Below are positions 28,201 to 35,732 of a stretch of 64,000 nucleotides of DNA, piece after piece. Made by a program: the position numbers and the translations under genes. Origin of the DNA: Photobacterium lutimaris. GTDB lineage: Bacteria; Pseudomonadota; Gammaproteobacteria; Enterobacterales; Vibrionaceae. The notes beneath the pieces are model-generated. The model was not told where the DNA came from. It searched no databases and saw only the letters and a list, made by a program, of their open reading frames with translations. The DNA lies in assembly GCF_003025555.1 (NCBI RefSeq), contig NZ_PYMH01000001.1:434001-498000 (forward strand), read 5' to 3'. Position 1 is the first letter of the stretch; each line of letters opens with the position of its first letter.

Positions 28201-28544
28201 TCCTAGAAGGCGAAACTCAGAACTTGGTTAACTATGTTGAATCCGGGGTTCTTGAGTTTGATCTTTATATCGACTCTTATGGTGCTCCTGCTAATGATGA
28301 AGAAAACCCAACAGAAGGCTTAGTGATCAAATTGGAGTCGGAGGGGGATACGCGAGGTGATGATTATCCGCTAGCGAAGTATGAAACTGGCTTGTGGCAC
28401 CATGTGTCAATCGCAGTATCCGATTTGAACAGCGGTACTTTAGACATTGAAAAAGTGAATAAGCCATTTGCTATTCTTCCTATGTGGAATGCGTCTCAAG
28501 CTGGCGTTGTATTTAGCTTTAAAAATGTAAGATTCGTTAAGTAA
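25299..28544 (+). CDS. GH3 exo-beta-glucanase lipoprotein with extra C-terminal domains
   Basis: A 1081-residue envelope enzyme. It begins with a lipoprotein signal (ITGC, lipidated Cys20) and a short Asn/Ser-rich linker. A conventional GH3 order follows: TIM barrel (about 60-420; MTLEEKVGQMIQ, VISNVKHWVGDGG, nucleophile Asp341 in GIVVTDWNG), then the alpha/beta sandwich (SLVLLKNQGDILPLS, about 430-660) ending at FAYGYGLSYTS. A beta-rich domain (about 700-880) resembles the galactose-binding-like domain of marine ExoP exo-1,3/1,4-beta-glucanases. A further region of about 200 residues (880-1081) is of unknown type. It probably trims glucans before porin or ABC uptake. Confidence 0.9.
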   Translation: MRHNKKILPCLIALALITGCNDSNNSTTNNDLIQSKVPYFGDWPAINSAIEKNTDIENKIVEILAQMTLEEKVGQMIQPNLLEVTPEEAAQYKLGSLLNGGGAWPNENKYSSAEDWVQEADKYWLALEGAYEDRGFKIPFMWATDAVHGHNNVFKATVFPHNIGLGAANNPDLIYEIGKATALEIVATGLDWTFAPTVASPRDYRWGRVYEGYSEDPEIIYQYAGKMVEGIQGGAEGLAGERNVISNVKHWVGDGGTMDGVDRGENHYTEDYLRNIHATGYFAGLNAGAQVVMSSFNSWHGEENYDQTETGEYNKKIHGSKYLINDVLKNKMGFDGIVVTDWNGQGEINGCSASNCPEAVNAGNDVFMVTENSDWKAFYSNVISQVNDGTIPMARIDDAVSRILRVKLRANLWEKPMPSLRALAGQQEILGSAEHRALAREAVSQSLVLLKNQGDILPLSNEQQILIAGSAANDIQKQTGGWSLTWQGNENTIEDDFPGATTMQMALENVVGAENIITDIADATDNTIAVVVIGEDPYAEMFGDIKANKTLEFSSLKASYQADLNKVKELKAAGLKVVTVFFSGRPLYVNEEINNSDAFVAAWLPGTEAGGITDVLFNEQDKDFTGRLSYSWPMKKCSTTINRAAPNIEDYETPTTEQDITGEHKPLFAYGYGLSYTSSDKSEYDLANLPLDTRNYGCGQEAPDNGIATTNLEIFGAQSGGEFIARIGGPASGWAGIAVSNGAETTTGSLTTKPINYKHQQDAINVTFDGSDVAQVYMQTINEKAADKNAYMNADSTLQFDIRMHQSPADDVTLAMHCEWPCLGDITINDVLPPVSEEWTTMKFALNCFAEEGMEFSMLNTAFLMTTPGNMEFDLGEIRFVPRSLDIASDQVDCAELAEPPLPPLDEANADVWTVWQPSVTTWQTRTDSWEGIDGHVMVTGPADNDAEHMVEAAYATASPEMYKGIVFLEGETQNLVNYVESGVLEFDLYIDSYGAPANDEENPTEGLVIKLESEGDTRGDDYPLAKYETGLWHHVSIAVSDLNSGTLDIEKVNKPFAILPMWNASQAGVVFSFKNVRFVK

Positions 28545-28550
28545 AAGATG

Positions 28551-28582
28551 ACAGCAGGGAGCTTGCTCCCTGCTGTATTTTC
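28551..28582 (+). terminator. Strong rho-independent terminator of the GH3 lipoprotein gene
   Basis: A 12-bp perfect stem ACAGCAGGGAGC/GCTCCCTGCTGT (28551-28562 with 28565-28576) is followed by ATTTTCC. Confidence 0.9.
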
Positions 28583-28765
28583 CTAGTATGGATACACTTT
28601 CTTTCACTACCTCAAGCATTCAATACGTCATTACACCCGAACGATGACTGATATTTTCATGGTTTTTAATTGTATTTTTATTTGTTAAATGAAATGATTA
28701 AGATTAACTTTATTTAGTTCAATGCCTTATGGGCTATTTAAGTCGGTTTTTATAGGCTGGTAACT

Positions 28766-28777
28766 GTAAGCGCTTTC
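28766..28777. promoter_or_regulatory. Orphan LacI-type operator copy
   Basis: GTAAGCGCTTTC matches 11 of 12 operator positions but lies between two convergent genes and beyond the GH3 terminator. It controls no visible gene directly; it may be an auxiliary site or mark the old edge of the locus. Confidence 0.5.
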
Positions 28778-28782
28778 ATTTA

Positions 28783-28825
28783 AGATAAAAGTTAAGATTA
28801 TTTTTTATAATCTTAACTTTTATCT
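28783..28825 (-). terminator. Long AT-rich inverted repeat downstream of the small Cys-rich gene
   Basis: A perfect 18-bp inverted repeat (28783-28800 with 28808-28825) flanks a seven-base loop. It starts seven bases after the stop of the minus-strand gene at 28832. It most likely acts as a terminator or 3'-end protector of that mRNA. Confidence 0.65.
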
Positions 28826-28831
28826 CAATAT

Positions 28832-29047
28832 CTACTTACGTTCTGAACAAATCAATCCATACCATTTCGCATCAATACAAATTCCTTTGACAGTTTGTTT
28901 TTCTGTCACAACTTCGCACCGGTGTGTTACTTGTTTCAGTTTACATGGTTGCTGTATTTCTTTAAGACTTGGTGAGGAATCCTGTACTGCCATGGCAGAA
29001 GGAACTGCGATAAATAAAGCAACCGACATAGAAATTAACCATTTCAT
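28832..29047 (-). CDS. Small secreted Cys-containing protein
   Basis: A 71-residue protein. The signal peptide is MKWLISMSVALFIAVPSAMA, and the mature part of about 51 residues has four cysteines (PCKLK, HRCEV, GICID, LICSE) that could form two disulfides in the periplasm. The ATG at 29047 has AGGAGCTC in ribosome-site position and is preferred to a start 12 codons upstream that would bury the signal peptide. No family is recognised. It is convergent with the GH3 lipoprotein gene. Confidence 0.68.
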   Translation of the reverse strand: MKWLISMSVALFIAVPSAMAVQDSSPSLKEIQQPCKLKQVTHRCEVVTEKQTVKGICIDAKWYGLICSERK

Positions 29048-29376
29048 AAGAGCTCCTATATTACTCGTTGTTGTTTCACTCAATTATAATTTTAGGCTGT
29101 TAATTAAATAGCTGCATAAAAATTCATAAAATGAAGGCTGTAACGTAAAAAATATCTTCAATTCATGAACTTGCTAGCTTATTGATGTAAGGCAGAGTTG
29201 AAATAATCACTTACTGTATGAAATAAACCCTACATGGTTGTTTTACTCGCGATCAGGTGGCGCTTCTGTGATCTTCGTCACGCACTGGAAATCAAGGCTT
29301 TCCTTCGTTATCAATTATGACAATATGTAGATGTTCGATGCATACTATCTTATGGCTCTAAGCCCACGATAATTAA
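29048..29376. other. Intergenic region before tRNA-Gly
   Basis: These 329 bases hold the promoters of the divergent Cys-rich gene and the tRNA. No open frame with a ribosome site and no repeat of note is visible. Confidence 0.4.
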
Positions 29377-29451
<75 letters not shown>

Positions 29452-29611
29452 GTTTCTTCTCTCGGTAAAACCCACATATCTACTTGAAAATTAATGCGCT
29501 TAATGGCGTTTTTTGCGTATCTGGTGATTGGCTTTTGATGGTTGCAAATCTGCGTTGTGGCCAACTTGTGACCAGAATGGTGTCTACTGCTCGTTATTTT
29601 TATTTAGAAAA

Positions 29612-30361
29612 TTACTGGTTCATAACTTCTAGGCTGTAATCTTTGTTGACGCTGGATGGGCTAGTAACAATAGTCAGACTTCGGTTGTCGTTTCCTAGAC
29701 CGTCTTCCTCTTGCCATGTTTCATTGTTCCTGGAGACGAAATGAAGTTGCTTAATTTCGATGAGAGAATCTCCCTCATCATTTAAGTATTGTCTCGGACT
29801 GACAGTTAATGTGCCTGCTTGTAGGAACTGTTTGGTGGTGACAGACCTTGTATATCCACGTTTACCTTCTAAAGTGGAGCGATATGGAACCTCATAGTGT
29901 TTTAGATGCTTAATGACTTTTGTAGACCTGATTGTTGTTGTCTCACTAGTCAATTTACCAAGTTCATTTACTAACTCAGGAAAAGCATATTGAAAAATGT
30001 CTGGTAAATGTCCAGCAAGAAATTCTCTACTACCTTTTGCAAACAACCTTATCTCATTACTGATTTTATTTATTTTAGGGTAATTTCCACCAATGAAGCT
30101 TAGGCGTGCTATTGAAATCAGGGTTACTGCTTTGTATTGTTCAAATTTATCTTTGTCATATGAAGAACGTAAAAGGGCAGATAGAACAAAGGCAGGAATT
30201 GGGTACACACCAAGCTTACCTTTATCGATGATTTTTTTCAGTAAAGTTTGGGGAGTACAGGAAGTAACAATGAGCCTTTTTTGAGCTTCATTTATTAGAA
30301 AATTTCTTTCATTGAAATGGATGCCATGCATCGGATTTAATATGTTGCATAGCTTAATCAC
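29612..30361 (-). CDS. Unknown protein, second gene of a two-gene accessory unit
   Basis: At least 249 residues, no signal peptide and no recognised domain; moderately basic, with a helix-rich N-terminal half and a Ser/Thr-rich C-terminal tail (SLTIVTSPSSVNKDY). The listed start is GTG at 30361. The open frame continues upstream for about 40 protein-like codons (including KEVEERFKARNVDAFFKKLF) to a TAA, with no standard start codon in that stretch. A perfect AAGGAG (30477-30482) lies seven bases before an in-frame ATA at 30469. Translation probably begins there, coupled to the preceding gene that ends at 30450. Base composition is AT-rich. Function unknown; plasmid or phage maintenance is possible but unsupported. 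Confidence 0.65.
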   Translation of the reverse strand: MIKLCNILNPMHGIHFNERNFLINEAQKRLIVTSCTPQTLLKKIIDKGKLGVYPIPAFVLSALLRSSYDKDKFEQYKAVTLISIARLSFIGGNYPKINKISNEIRLFAKGSREFLAGHLPDIFQYAFPELVNELGKLTSETTTIRSTKVIKHLKHYEVPYRSTLEGKRGYTRSVTTKQFLQAGTLTVSPRQYLNDEGDSLIEIKQLHFVSRNNETWQEEDGLGNDNRSLTIVTSPSSVNKDYSLEVMNQ

Positions 30362-30449
30362 CTCATCAGCAATAACAGCGTTTTCACTGGCAGAAAACGG
30401 AAAGAGCTTTTTAAAGAATGCATCAACATTTCTTGCTTTGAATCTTTCC

Positions 30450-31040
30450 TCAACCTCTTTCCGGTTTATCGGTGTTCTCCTTGATTAGCATCTCGAAAAT
30501 AGGTGGTTGAGATTGTGGTTTACAATCCTTGGTGTCTGCTTCTCGATTATTTTGTCGGGCTAACCCGCTGCGTGATAGTGATGTCCACTTGGCTAATTGA
30601 GGCTGACTAATTTTATTTTTCTTACTCAAAAATTGAACAATTTCATTGGGTGCAGACTGGTTGAAGTGTCTTCTAAAGGACTCAATGTGTTGAGGCTGTA
30701 ATGATGATAGGAGAGTACGTGTAACGTTAATCCACGCTTGGAAGCGAATGTCTTCTTCTGTTAAATCGCAGTGAACAATAATTGTACATTTGCTGAAGTC
30801 TGTATTTGATAAGTCAAAGCCAAAGAATTCAAATCCTGAAAACACTAGCACTCTGCTTTTTATCTGCTCTACAGCGTGAAGTGTTGAGTATTGATTTAGG
30901 GTACGTAATGCGTCAATAGAGAACAGTGTTTTATCGAAGAGAAATGCTTGGCCATTAAAGAAATCAAACGCTGCTTTTGCTGCAGGATGAACGTTGATTG
31001 ATAACTTTTTCTTGTCCCGTTCAGGTATGATATTGGCCAT
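30450..31040 (-). CDS. Unknown protein, first gene of a two-gene accessory unit
   Basis: A 196-residue cytoplasmic protein. The N-terminus is basic (PERDKKKLSINVHPAAKAAF) and a possible helix-turn-helix lies near residues 140-160 (KISQPQLAKWTSLSRSGLAR), suggesting DNA binding and perhaps autoregulation. The ATG at 31040 is preceded by AAGGA at slightly long spacing. Two inverted repeats lie in its upstream region. It overlaps the ribosome site of the second gene. No family is recognised. The arrangement (possible DNA-binder followed by a coupled gene, AT-rich, beside a tRNA) is that of an acquired module, which is inference. Confidence 0.7.
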   Translation of the reverse strand: MANIIPERDKKKLSINVHPAAKAAFDFFNGQAFLFDKTLFSIDALRTLNQYSTLHAVEQIKSRVLVFSGFEFFGFDLSNTDFSKCTIIVHCDLTEEDIRFQAWINVTRTLLSSLQPQHIESFRRHFNQSAPNEIVQFLSKKNKISQPQLAKWTSLSRSGLARQNNREADTKDCKPQSQPPIFEMLIKENTDKPERG

Positions 31041-31053
31041 AATTGCACAATCC

Positions 31054-31085
31054 TTTGTACAAGAAGTGTACGTTTAGTATACAAA
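31054..31085. promoter_or_regulatory. Possible operator of the two-gene unit
   Basis: Three TGTAC/GTATAC-type elements, TTTGTAC (31054-31060), TGTAC (31067-31071) and GTATACAAA (31077-31085), form an imperfect inverted repeat directly upstream of the ATG at 31040, where an autorepressor would bind. Confidence 0.45.
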
Positions 31086-31093
31086 AATAGGTG

Positions 31094-31125
31094 GCCATTT
31101 TTGTGACTAGACCGCAAAAAATGGC
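31094..31125. repeat. Inverted repeat in the unit's upstream region
   Basis: The arms GCCATTTTT and AAAAATGGC (31094-31102 with 31117-31125) are separated by 14 bases. Together with 31054-31085 this makes a dense control region; the role is unknown. Confidence 0.45.
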
Positions 31126-31348
31126 ATATTATGGGATTTAATGTATGTATTTTTTGTTTGTAAGTCATTGTAATGTATAATATTGTCAAGTTGTGAGGTT
31201 CTAATGTCACGGGTGGGTATAATCATTCCAAGCTGATGATTATTAAAGAATCGTCCTCGACTTGATTTTGTTAATCATGATAATGCACACTTATAAAAGC
31301 GTAATACATTATTATCTGGAGTAATTTGCTTCATTGTAGGGGAGGACT

Positions 31349-32236
31349 ATGCATTCCATTGACCAAGTGATTTCATTTGTTGCTGTTTACGATTTTGGTT
31401 CATACAGTGCTGCAGCCCAAATAAAAAACAAGTCTCGTGCTACGATTCGAGAGCACATTCAATCTTACGAGGATGTGCTTGGCTACGACTTGTTTAAGAT
31501 TGAAGGTAAAAAAGCTACCCCGACCGAGAATGCCAAGAGGCTTATTAAACGAGCTAGGCTTCTAGTAAGGCAACATGAATCACTCTATGCTCATGGACTT
31601 AGCTTGCTTGATAACCCTGTGTCTGAAGTCAATTTGTGTTTCGATACGGTCACTCCGACTTATCTCATTACCGATATTGATGACTATATTAGAATTAAAT
31701 TTCCCAAGCTGAACATCAATTGGATTCATAGGAATCGGGAGCAGGCATTAGAAGGGCTGCTGTCAGGTGAGTTTGATATTGCTCTATTACCCGCACAGGG
31801 GAATGCTGTTATAGATAAAAATGTTACTTGGAATTCGTTAGGTAATGTTTCAATGGGAATTTTCACCAGAAAAAGTTCCCCACTAGCCAGCAACAATAAC
31901 TTAACAATCGAAGAGCTATTGAATGACATACACTTGTTGAGCGAAGCCCAGGCAGATCTTGATAAAAATATAACAAGTTACAAAATTGCACCTAATGCAT
32001 GCCTCATCAGTAATAATGATCTGCTTCTAGATCTTCTCTGCAAGAAGGGCTGGGCCCTCATTCCGAAGTTTTATATACAAGCATATGGTCAAAAGGAAAA
32101 GCTTGTTGAAATTTTCATGGACGAGCTCAACATCGGGTATAACATCGTACTTAGCAGCTTTTACACCCATGCAAGAGGCCAGGAGGAACCATTTAAGTCT
32201 ATCCTGAAGTTCGCTAAGGAGAATTTTAGACAGTAA
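31349..32236 (+). CDS. LysR-family transcriptional regulator
   Basis: A 295-residue LysR-type regulator. The winged helix-turn-helix is at residues 1-62 (VISFVAVYDFGSYSAAAQIK, then ATIREHIQSYEDVLGYDLF). The effector domain follows (INWIHRNREQALEGLLSGEFDIALLPA, LLCKKGWALIPKFYI). The ATG at 31349 has GGGGAGG about five bases upstream. The next gene, on the same strand 107 bases away, encodes an outer-membrane protein that it may control. The target and ligand are unknown. Codon use is AT-rich, like the flanking accessory genes. Confidence 0.9.
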   Translation: MHSIDQVISFVAVYDFGSYSAAAQIKNKSRATIREHIQSYEDVLGYDLFKIEGKKATPTENAKRLIKRARLLVRQHESLYAHGLSLLDNPVSEVNLCFDTVTPTYLITDIDDYIRIKFPKLNINWIHRNREQALEGLLSGEFDIALLPAQGNAVIDKNVTWNSLGNVSMGIFTRKSSPLASNNNLTIEELLNDIHLLSEAQADLDKNITSYKIAPNACLISNNDLLLDLLCKKGWALIPKFYIQAYGQKEKLVEIFMDELNIGYNIVLSSFYTHARGQEEPFKSILKFAKENFRQ

Positions 32237-32343
32237 ATGGACGGCGCTGCCATCCATATGTGCTTTGTTTGATCATTTTATTAGAAATAAAATCAACTAA
32301 ACCTAAGAAAATCACGAACTAAGAGTACTTTTAAGTGTTTAGT

Positions 32344-33120
32344 ATGAAAACTTCAACCAAAGCCCTATTGCTAGCATCATTACTTAGCTCATATACAATG
32401 GCAGACACTTCCGATAATGAAGCTGTCATTAATCCTGATGATCTGCAAGATGTTACAAAAATAAATCCTCAGGCTGCTTTCTTTGTGACATCGGACTCTG
32501 ATGTGAGAGTGTCGGGCATTTTTTCTGGGAAATGGAATGATAACACCAATTTTTCTGGCTTTGCCGAAGGGATATTTGGTGACAAATATGGCGAGGATGA
32601 GTTTGATACCAAGTACATTGGAGGTCGTGCGCAATATTTTCAGGCCCACGGCTTTGATAACTCATATATTCCAAGAGCTGGTTTCTCGCTGGATCTTGTT
32701 CACAAAACACAGCATGGGCTTGATGATACTGTTTTATTCTCTGCAGGCACAGTAATAGCCATTGATAGCCGTTTCACACCAGGCTTCCAGATGTTCCCTA
32801 ATGTTGCTTACACGACAGGTGAAGTCTTTGGTAAGAGTGCTGATGGTTATTTGGTAAATTTGTTCATGACCAAGCCAATTGGCGATAATGGCGCTTTCAT
32901 GTTGGCATGGCCAGAATATTTCGACGTGAGTGGTAGCACCGTAGAGCTGGAATCCAAATCACTGAATGTGATATTCCAGACGCCAGTGAAAACCAACTTC
33001 GGTCAATGGGTTGTAAGTAAATTTAGTTATAACGAAACTAATGTCACAATGCCTAATGGTACAAAACTCAAGGGTGATGGTGAATTGACTCTTGAGTTGG
33101 GTATGAAGTGGTACTTTTAA
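32344..33120 (+). CDS. Outer-membrane beta-barrel protein
   Basis: A 258-residue protein. The signal peptide is about 20 residues (MKTSTKALLLASLLSSYTMA). The mature chain has alternating strands (VRVSGIFSGKWNDNTNFSGF, YLVNLFMTKPIGDNGAFML) and an aromatic C-terminal end (LELGMKWYF), the recognition signal for barrel assembly. It is probably a small barrel of 8-12 strands of the OmpV/porin-like type; the exact family is not recognised. The ATG at 32344 is preferred to a GTG three codons upstream because it gives a standard signal peptide. It follows the LysR gene and may be its target. Confidence 0.75.
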   Translation: MKTSTKALLLASLLSSYTMADTSDNEAVINPDDLQDVTKINPQAAFFVTSDSDVRVSGIFSGKWNDNTNFSGFAEGIFGDKYGEDEFDTKYIGGRAQYFQAHGFDNSYIPRAGFSLDLVHKTQHGLDDTVLFSAGTVIAIDSRFTPGFQMFPNVAYTTGEVFGKSADGYLVNLFMTKPIGDNGAFMLAWPEYFDVSGSTVELESKSLNVIFQTPVKTNFGQWVVSKFSYNETNVTMPNGTKLKGDGELTLELGMKWYF

Positions 33121-33416
33121 TCACCTTTGACATTCTATTTTCTCGTTAACCACAGAGAAGAAGAGTAAACACAGTAAGATAGCTCTATCCAGGGGCATGC
33201 ATCCTGTCAATTAATCATGCCTGTGTGGAATTGTAGCTGTTTACAAATACGGGTTGATGATAATTCGGTATTATATAGGGGGAGTGGGATAAAGTTACTG
33301 CATAATTAACTGTTCCTAGTACCCCTATAAGATCGATTTCATAATCAAGTCATTCATAATAAACCCATCTTTCCAGTTGGGTAGTGCCTTTTCAGTCCTG
33401 ATACATGGAGGCGTTT
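33121..33416. other. Intergenic region
   Basis: About 300 bases with an 8-bp inverted repeat, TATAGGGG/CCCCTATA (33274-33281 with 33322-33329), around a 40-base AT-rich loop. No gene is seen. Confidence 0.35.
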
Positions 33417-33593
33417 ATGGTCCGAGTTTTAATCATGCTTTTGCTCAGTATGATTTCAATAATTGCATTGCTAATCAACATTCCTTATCAAAAGTCTATT
33501 CAAACTCATTCAACCGTTAAAACTGACTTCGAGCCCGTTGTAGTTGAAGTGATCAATTATTCCGACGTATTTAGCCACCCATCAATGAGGTAG
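33417..33593 (+). CDS. Small single-pass membrane protein (58 residues)
   Basis: The ATG at 33417 has a strong GGAGG six bases upstream. The product starts with a membrane helix (VLIMLLLSMISIIALLIN) and has a short soluble tail with no motif. No family is recognised. The ribosome site and the clean membrane helix argue for a real gene; isolation and lack of a clear promoter or terminator argue against. Confidence 0.45.
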   Translation: MVRVLIMLLLSMISIIALLINIPYQKSIQTHSTVKTDFEPVVVEVINYSDVFSHPSMR

Positions 33594-34039
33594 CGCAATT
33601 GCCCAAGGCTGGAACTCTTTCATTGATTGACTGCCGTTGACCACCCGCTCCCTTTTGTTGGTGACGCTGTAAAAATGGCGTATCTTCTTTTTCAGGCTGT
33701 GAGGCTTAGCTACCGTCTAGATTGAGTGAATTTCCTAATGGAAAAAGTGGCAATAGTCCGGAATTTTTCGAACCACAAACAAAAGTCTGTAAAAAAGCAT
33801 GTTAATAAAAAAGGCGGAGATGCTTCGGCTGCTTATTTAAATGTAGTTTAAGTGACGTGACTTATAAACATACAGAAAGGAAGTTTGCTAGTGGGTGTAT
33901 ATTTTCAAAGGCAGATTTTATCTGAATTCGGGTTTCCGGTAGAAGCGGATTTCTTCGGTTCAGTGCTACTGCTGATATCTGAGTTTGCAGAGCTAATGTT
34001 GTCAGCAATGAAACAGTCGCGCCCACTAGATGGCCTTGT
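33594..34039. other. Degenerate region upstream of the mtfA-like fragment
   Basis: These 446 bases hold no convincing complete gene. A 50-codon open frame from a GTG near 33890 ends in TGA just before the mtfA-like fragment. Its sequence does not look like the missing N-terminal half of MtfA, but it is where that half should be, so the stretch is probably decayed coding DNA. Confidence 0.35.
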
Positions 34040-34423
34040 TTGAAGGAATCGTTTGAAATCATCGAGGGGCAAAATCTGGTTGTTCATGAGTTCGCCCATA
34101 TTCTCGACCATATGCATGGTCTGTCAGGCAGTACTGCTGCATTACGTGAGGCCTATGAGGTCTATCTCGAAAATATCGAGTCTAAACAGGACGATCTCAC
34201 CCCAGATTGTGCGACACCGTTGGGTGAGATGGTTGACCATGTCAACACTCATGATGAGACTATGTTACGTCCGCCCGAAGAGTACTTCGCAGTATTAACT
34301 GAGCTGTTTTTTACAAACCCGGCAGCAATCTACGACGACTATCCCAATTTATACCGCGAGTTGGTCGGCATCTACGGCCTGAACATGGCCGCGATAATGG
34401 GGTCTGCGAATGAAACAATATAG
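34040..34423 (+). pseudogene. MtfA-like zinc peptidase (M90), 5'-truncated
   Basis: The 127 codons match the C-terminal half of MtfA (Mlc titration factor, a zinc peptidase usually of about 250-270 residues). The zinc motif HEFAH in NLVVHEFAHILDHMHG and the third-ligand segment EEYFAVLTELFF are intact. The N-terminal half, about 130 residues including the helical Mlc-binding part, is missing; the frame has no ATG and is closed by a stop at its 5' end. Either a real remnant translated from TTG or, more likely, a decaying gene. Neighbouring DNA is equally gene-poor. Confidence 0.65.
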
Positions 34424-34647
34424 TAAACTTGGTTGTACTTACGGCTTGCTTAAGGTGTTAGGTCTTGATTCTTGCCCTTATGAAATATTTCATGATTTTC
34501 GCAATTCAATCTAATCGAGTAATAACACAGCTTCTACCTCATTTATGTCCACCTTCGAGTCAGCCTATTGTCGGCAAGCATCTGCTGCTTATTTCTATGC
34601 GTATAATATTTAGTAGTCACACAATTACTCATGGCATACTGATTTAA

Positions 34648-35337
34648 ATGTTCTGGATAATCATATTACTCATAATCGCGATATGCGTCTTCCTGCCGGG
34701 CCTGTGGGTCAAGCATGTGATGGAAAGGTACAGACAGCCGGCTGATCGCTACCGCAAGCAGGGAAGTGGTGGTGAACTTGCTCGCCACCTGCTGGACAGC
34801 TTCGGTTTGGGTAACGTTGAGGTAGAGGAGACCTCTGCCGGTGATCACTATGATCCGGTCGCTAAGGCTGTGCGTCTGACGCCGGACAACTACTCAGGAT
34901 ACTCGCTGACGGCAGTGACTGTGGCCGCCCATGAAGTGGGGCATGCAATTCAGGATTCACGTGGAGAGTCCTGGTTCCTGGCGCGGCAGAAACTCGTAAA
35001 GACTGCCATGGTCGGCGAGCGTATTGCCGGAATGATGCTAGTGGCTGCTCCGCTTGTCCTAATGCTAACCCGCCTGCCGCAAGCGGGAGCGATAACGATT
35101 ATGATTGGCATTGTTTCAATGGCACTAAGTACCATGGTGCACCTGTTGACTCTTCCGGTTGAGTTCGATGCCAGTTATGGCAAGGCTCTGCCGATCTTGC
35201 AGAAAGGCGGCTACCTGCACAATGGTGATCTGGAGCATGCGGAGAAAATTCTCAAGGCGGCGGCGCTGACCTATGTCGCTGCCTCGCTGACCAGCTTGTT
35301 AAACTTGGGGCGATGGGTCGCGGTGCTCCGTCGGTAA
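34648..35337 (+). CDS. YugP-type membrane zinc metallopeptidase
   Basis: A 229-residue membrane protein of the YugP-like neutral zinc metallopeptidase family. An N-terminal helix (FWIIILLIIAICVFLPGLWV) precedes a soluble loop with VRLTPDNYSGYSLTAVTVAAHEVGHA, where His95-Glu96-xx-His99 is the zinc and catalytic motif. Two more membrane segments follow (MLVAAPLVLMLTRLP, ITIMIGIVSMALS), then PVEFDASYGKAL, with the Glu/Asp expected to complete the site. The length is normal. The gene is visibly GC-richer than its AT-rich surroundings and has no clear ribosome site at its ATG, suggesting transfer. Substrate unknown. Confidence 0.88.
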   Translation: MFWIIILLIIAICVFLPGLWVKHVMERYRQPADRYRKQGSGGELARHLLDSFGLGNVEVEETSAGDHYDPVAKAVRLTPDNYSGYSLTAVTVAAHEVGHAIQDSRGESWFLARQKLVKTAMVGERIAGMMLVAAPLVLMLTRLPQAGAITIMIGIVSMALSTMVHLLTLPVEFDASYGKALPILQKGGYLHNGDLEHAEKILKAAALTYVAASLTSLLNLGRWVAVLRR

Positions 35338-35732
35338 TGGTTGCTTGATGCCAGAGGTTTATTTTTCTTGGAAGTGAGAAAGTGAGTGTGTCAATGCTGA
35401 ACTACTCTAATGGAATTAGTGTCGGCTTATGAGTGCCCCCATGTCTTGTTAATAGTATAAATCATTATTATTGACTCTCTTACCTTGTCTCTGTCTCTTG
35501 TTTAATGATTGTTTTAAATATTCAGTAATGTCATGGTAGTGCGTTTTTAGTAATAACGATTAATAAATATATCAACCCCTTGAGTAGTTTTATGTGCAAT
35601 AGTGAGTGTAATAGAATGGATGTTGATGTTTAATTTAGATTTGTAGTCAGTGAATAATTAGAAATAGTAAAGGGGTTAATTTTTCGTAATCTTATTTTAT
35701 AAAAAAGATTTTGGCTAGTTAAGGTGAATATC
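35338..35732. other. AT-rich intergenic region
   Basis: About 395 bases between the metallopeptidase and the next barrel protein gene, presumably carrying the latter's promoter. No open frame, repeat or hairpin of note is visible. Confidence 0.35.

Noticed and set aside
29612..31040. Island integrase or recombinase identity for the two unknown genes
   Set aside because: No Arg-His-Arg-Tyr or serine-recombinase catalytic pattern is visible in either protein.
33641..33656. CCCGCTCC match to the tRNA-Gly 3' end as a possible attachment-site repeat
   Set aside because: Only eight bases match and no integrase gene lies between; chance level. No credible att pair was found.
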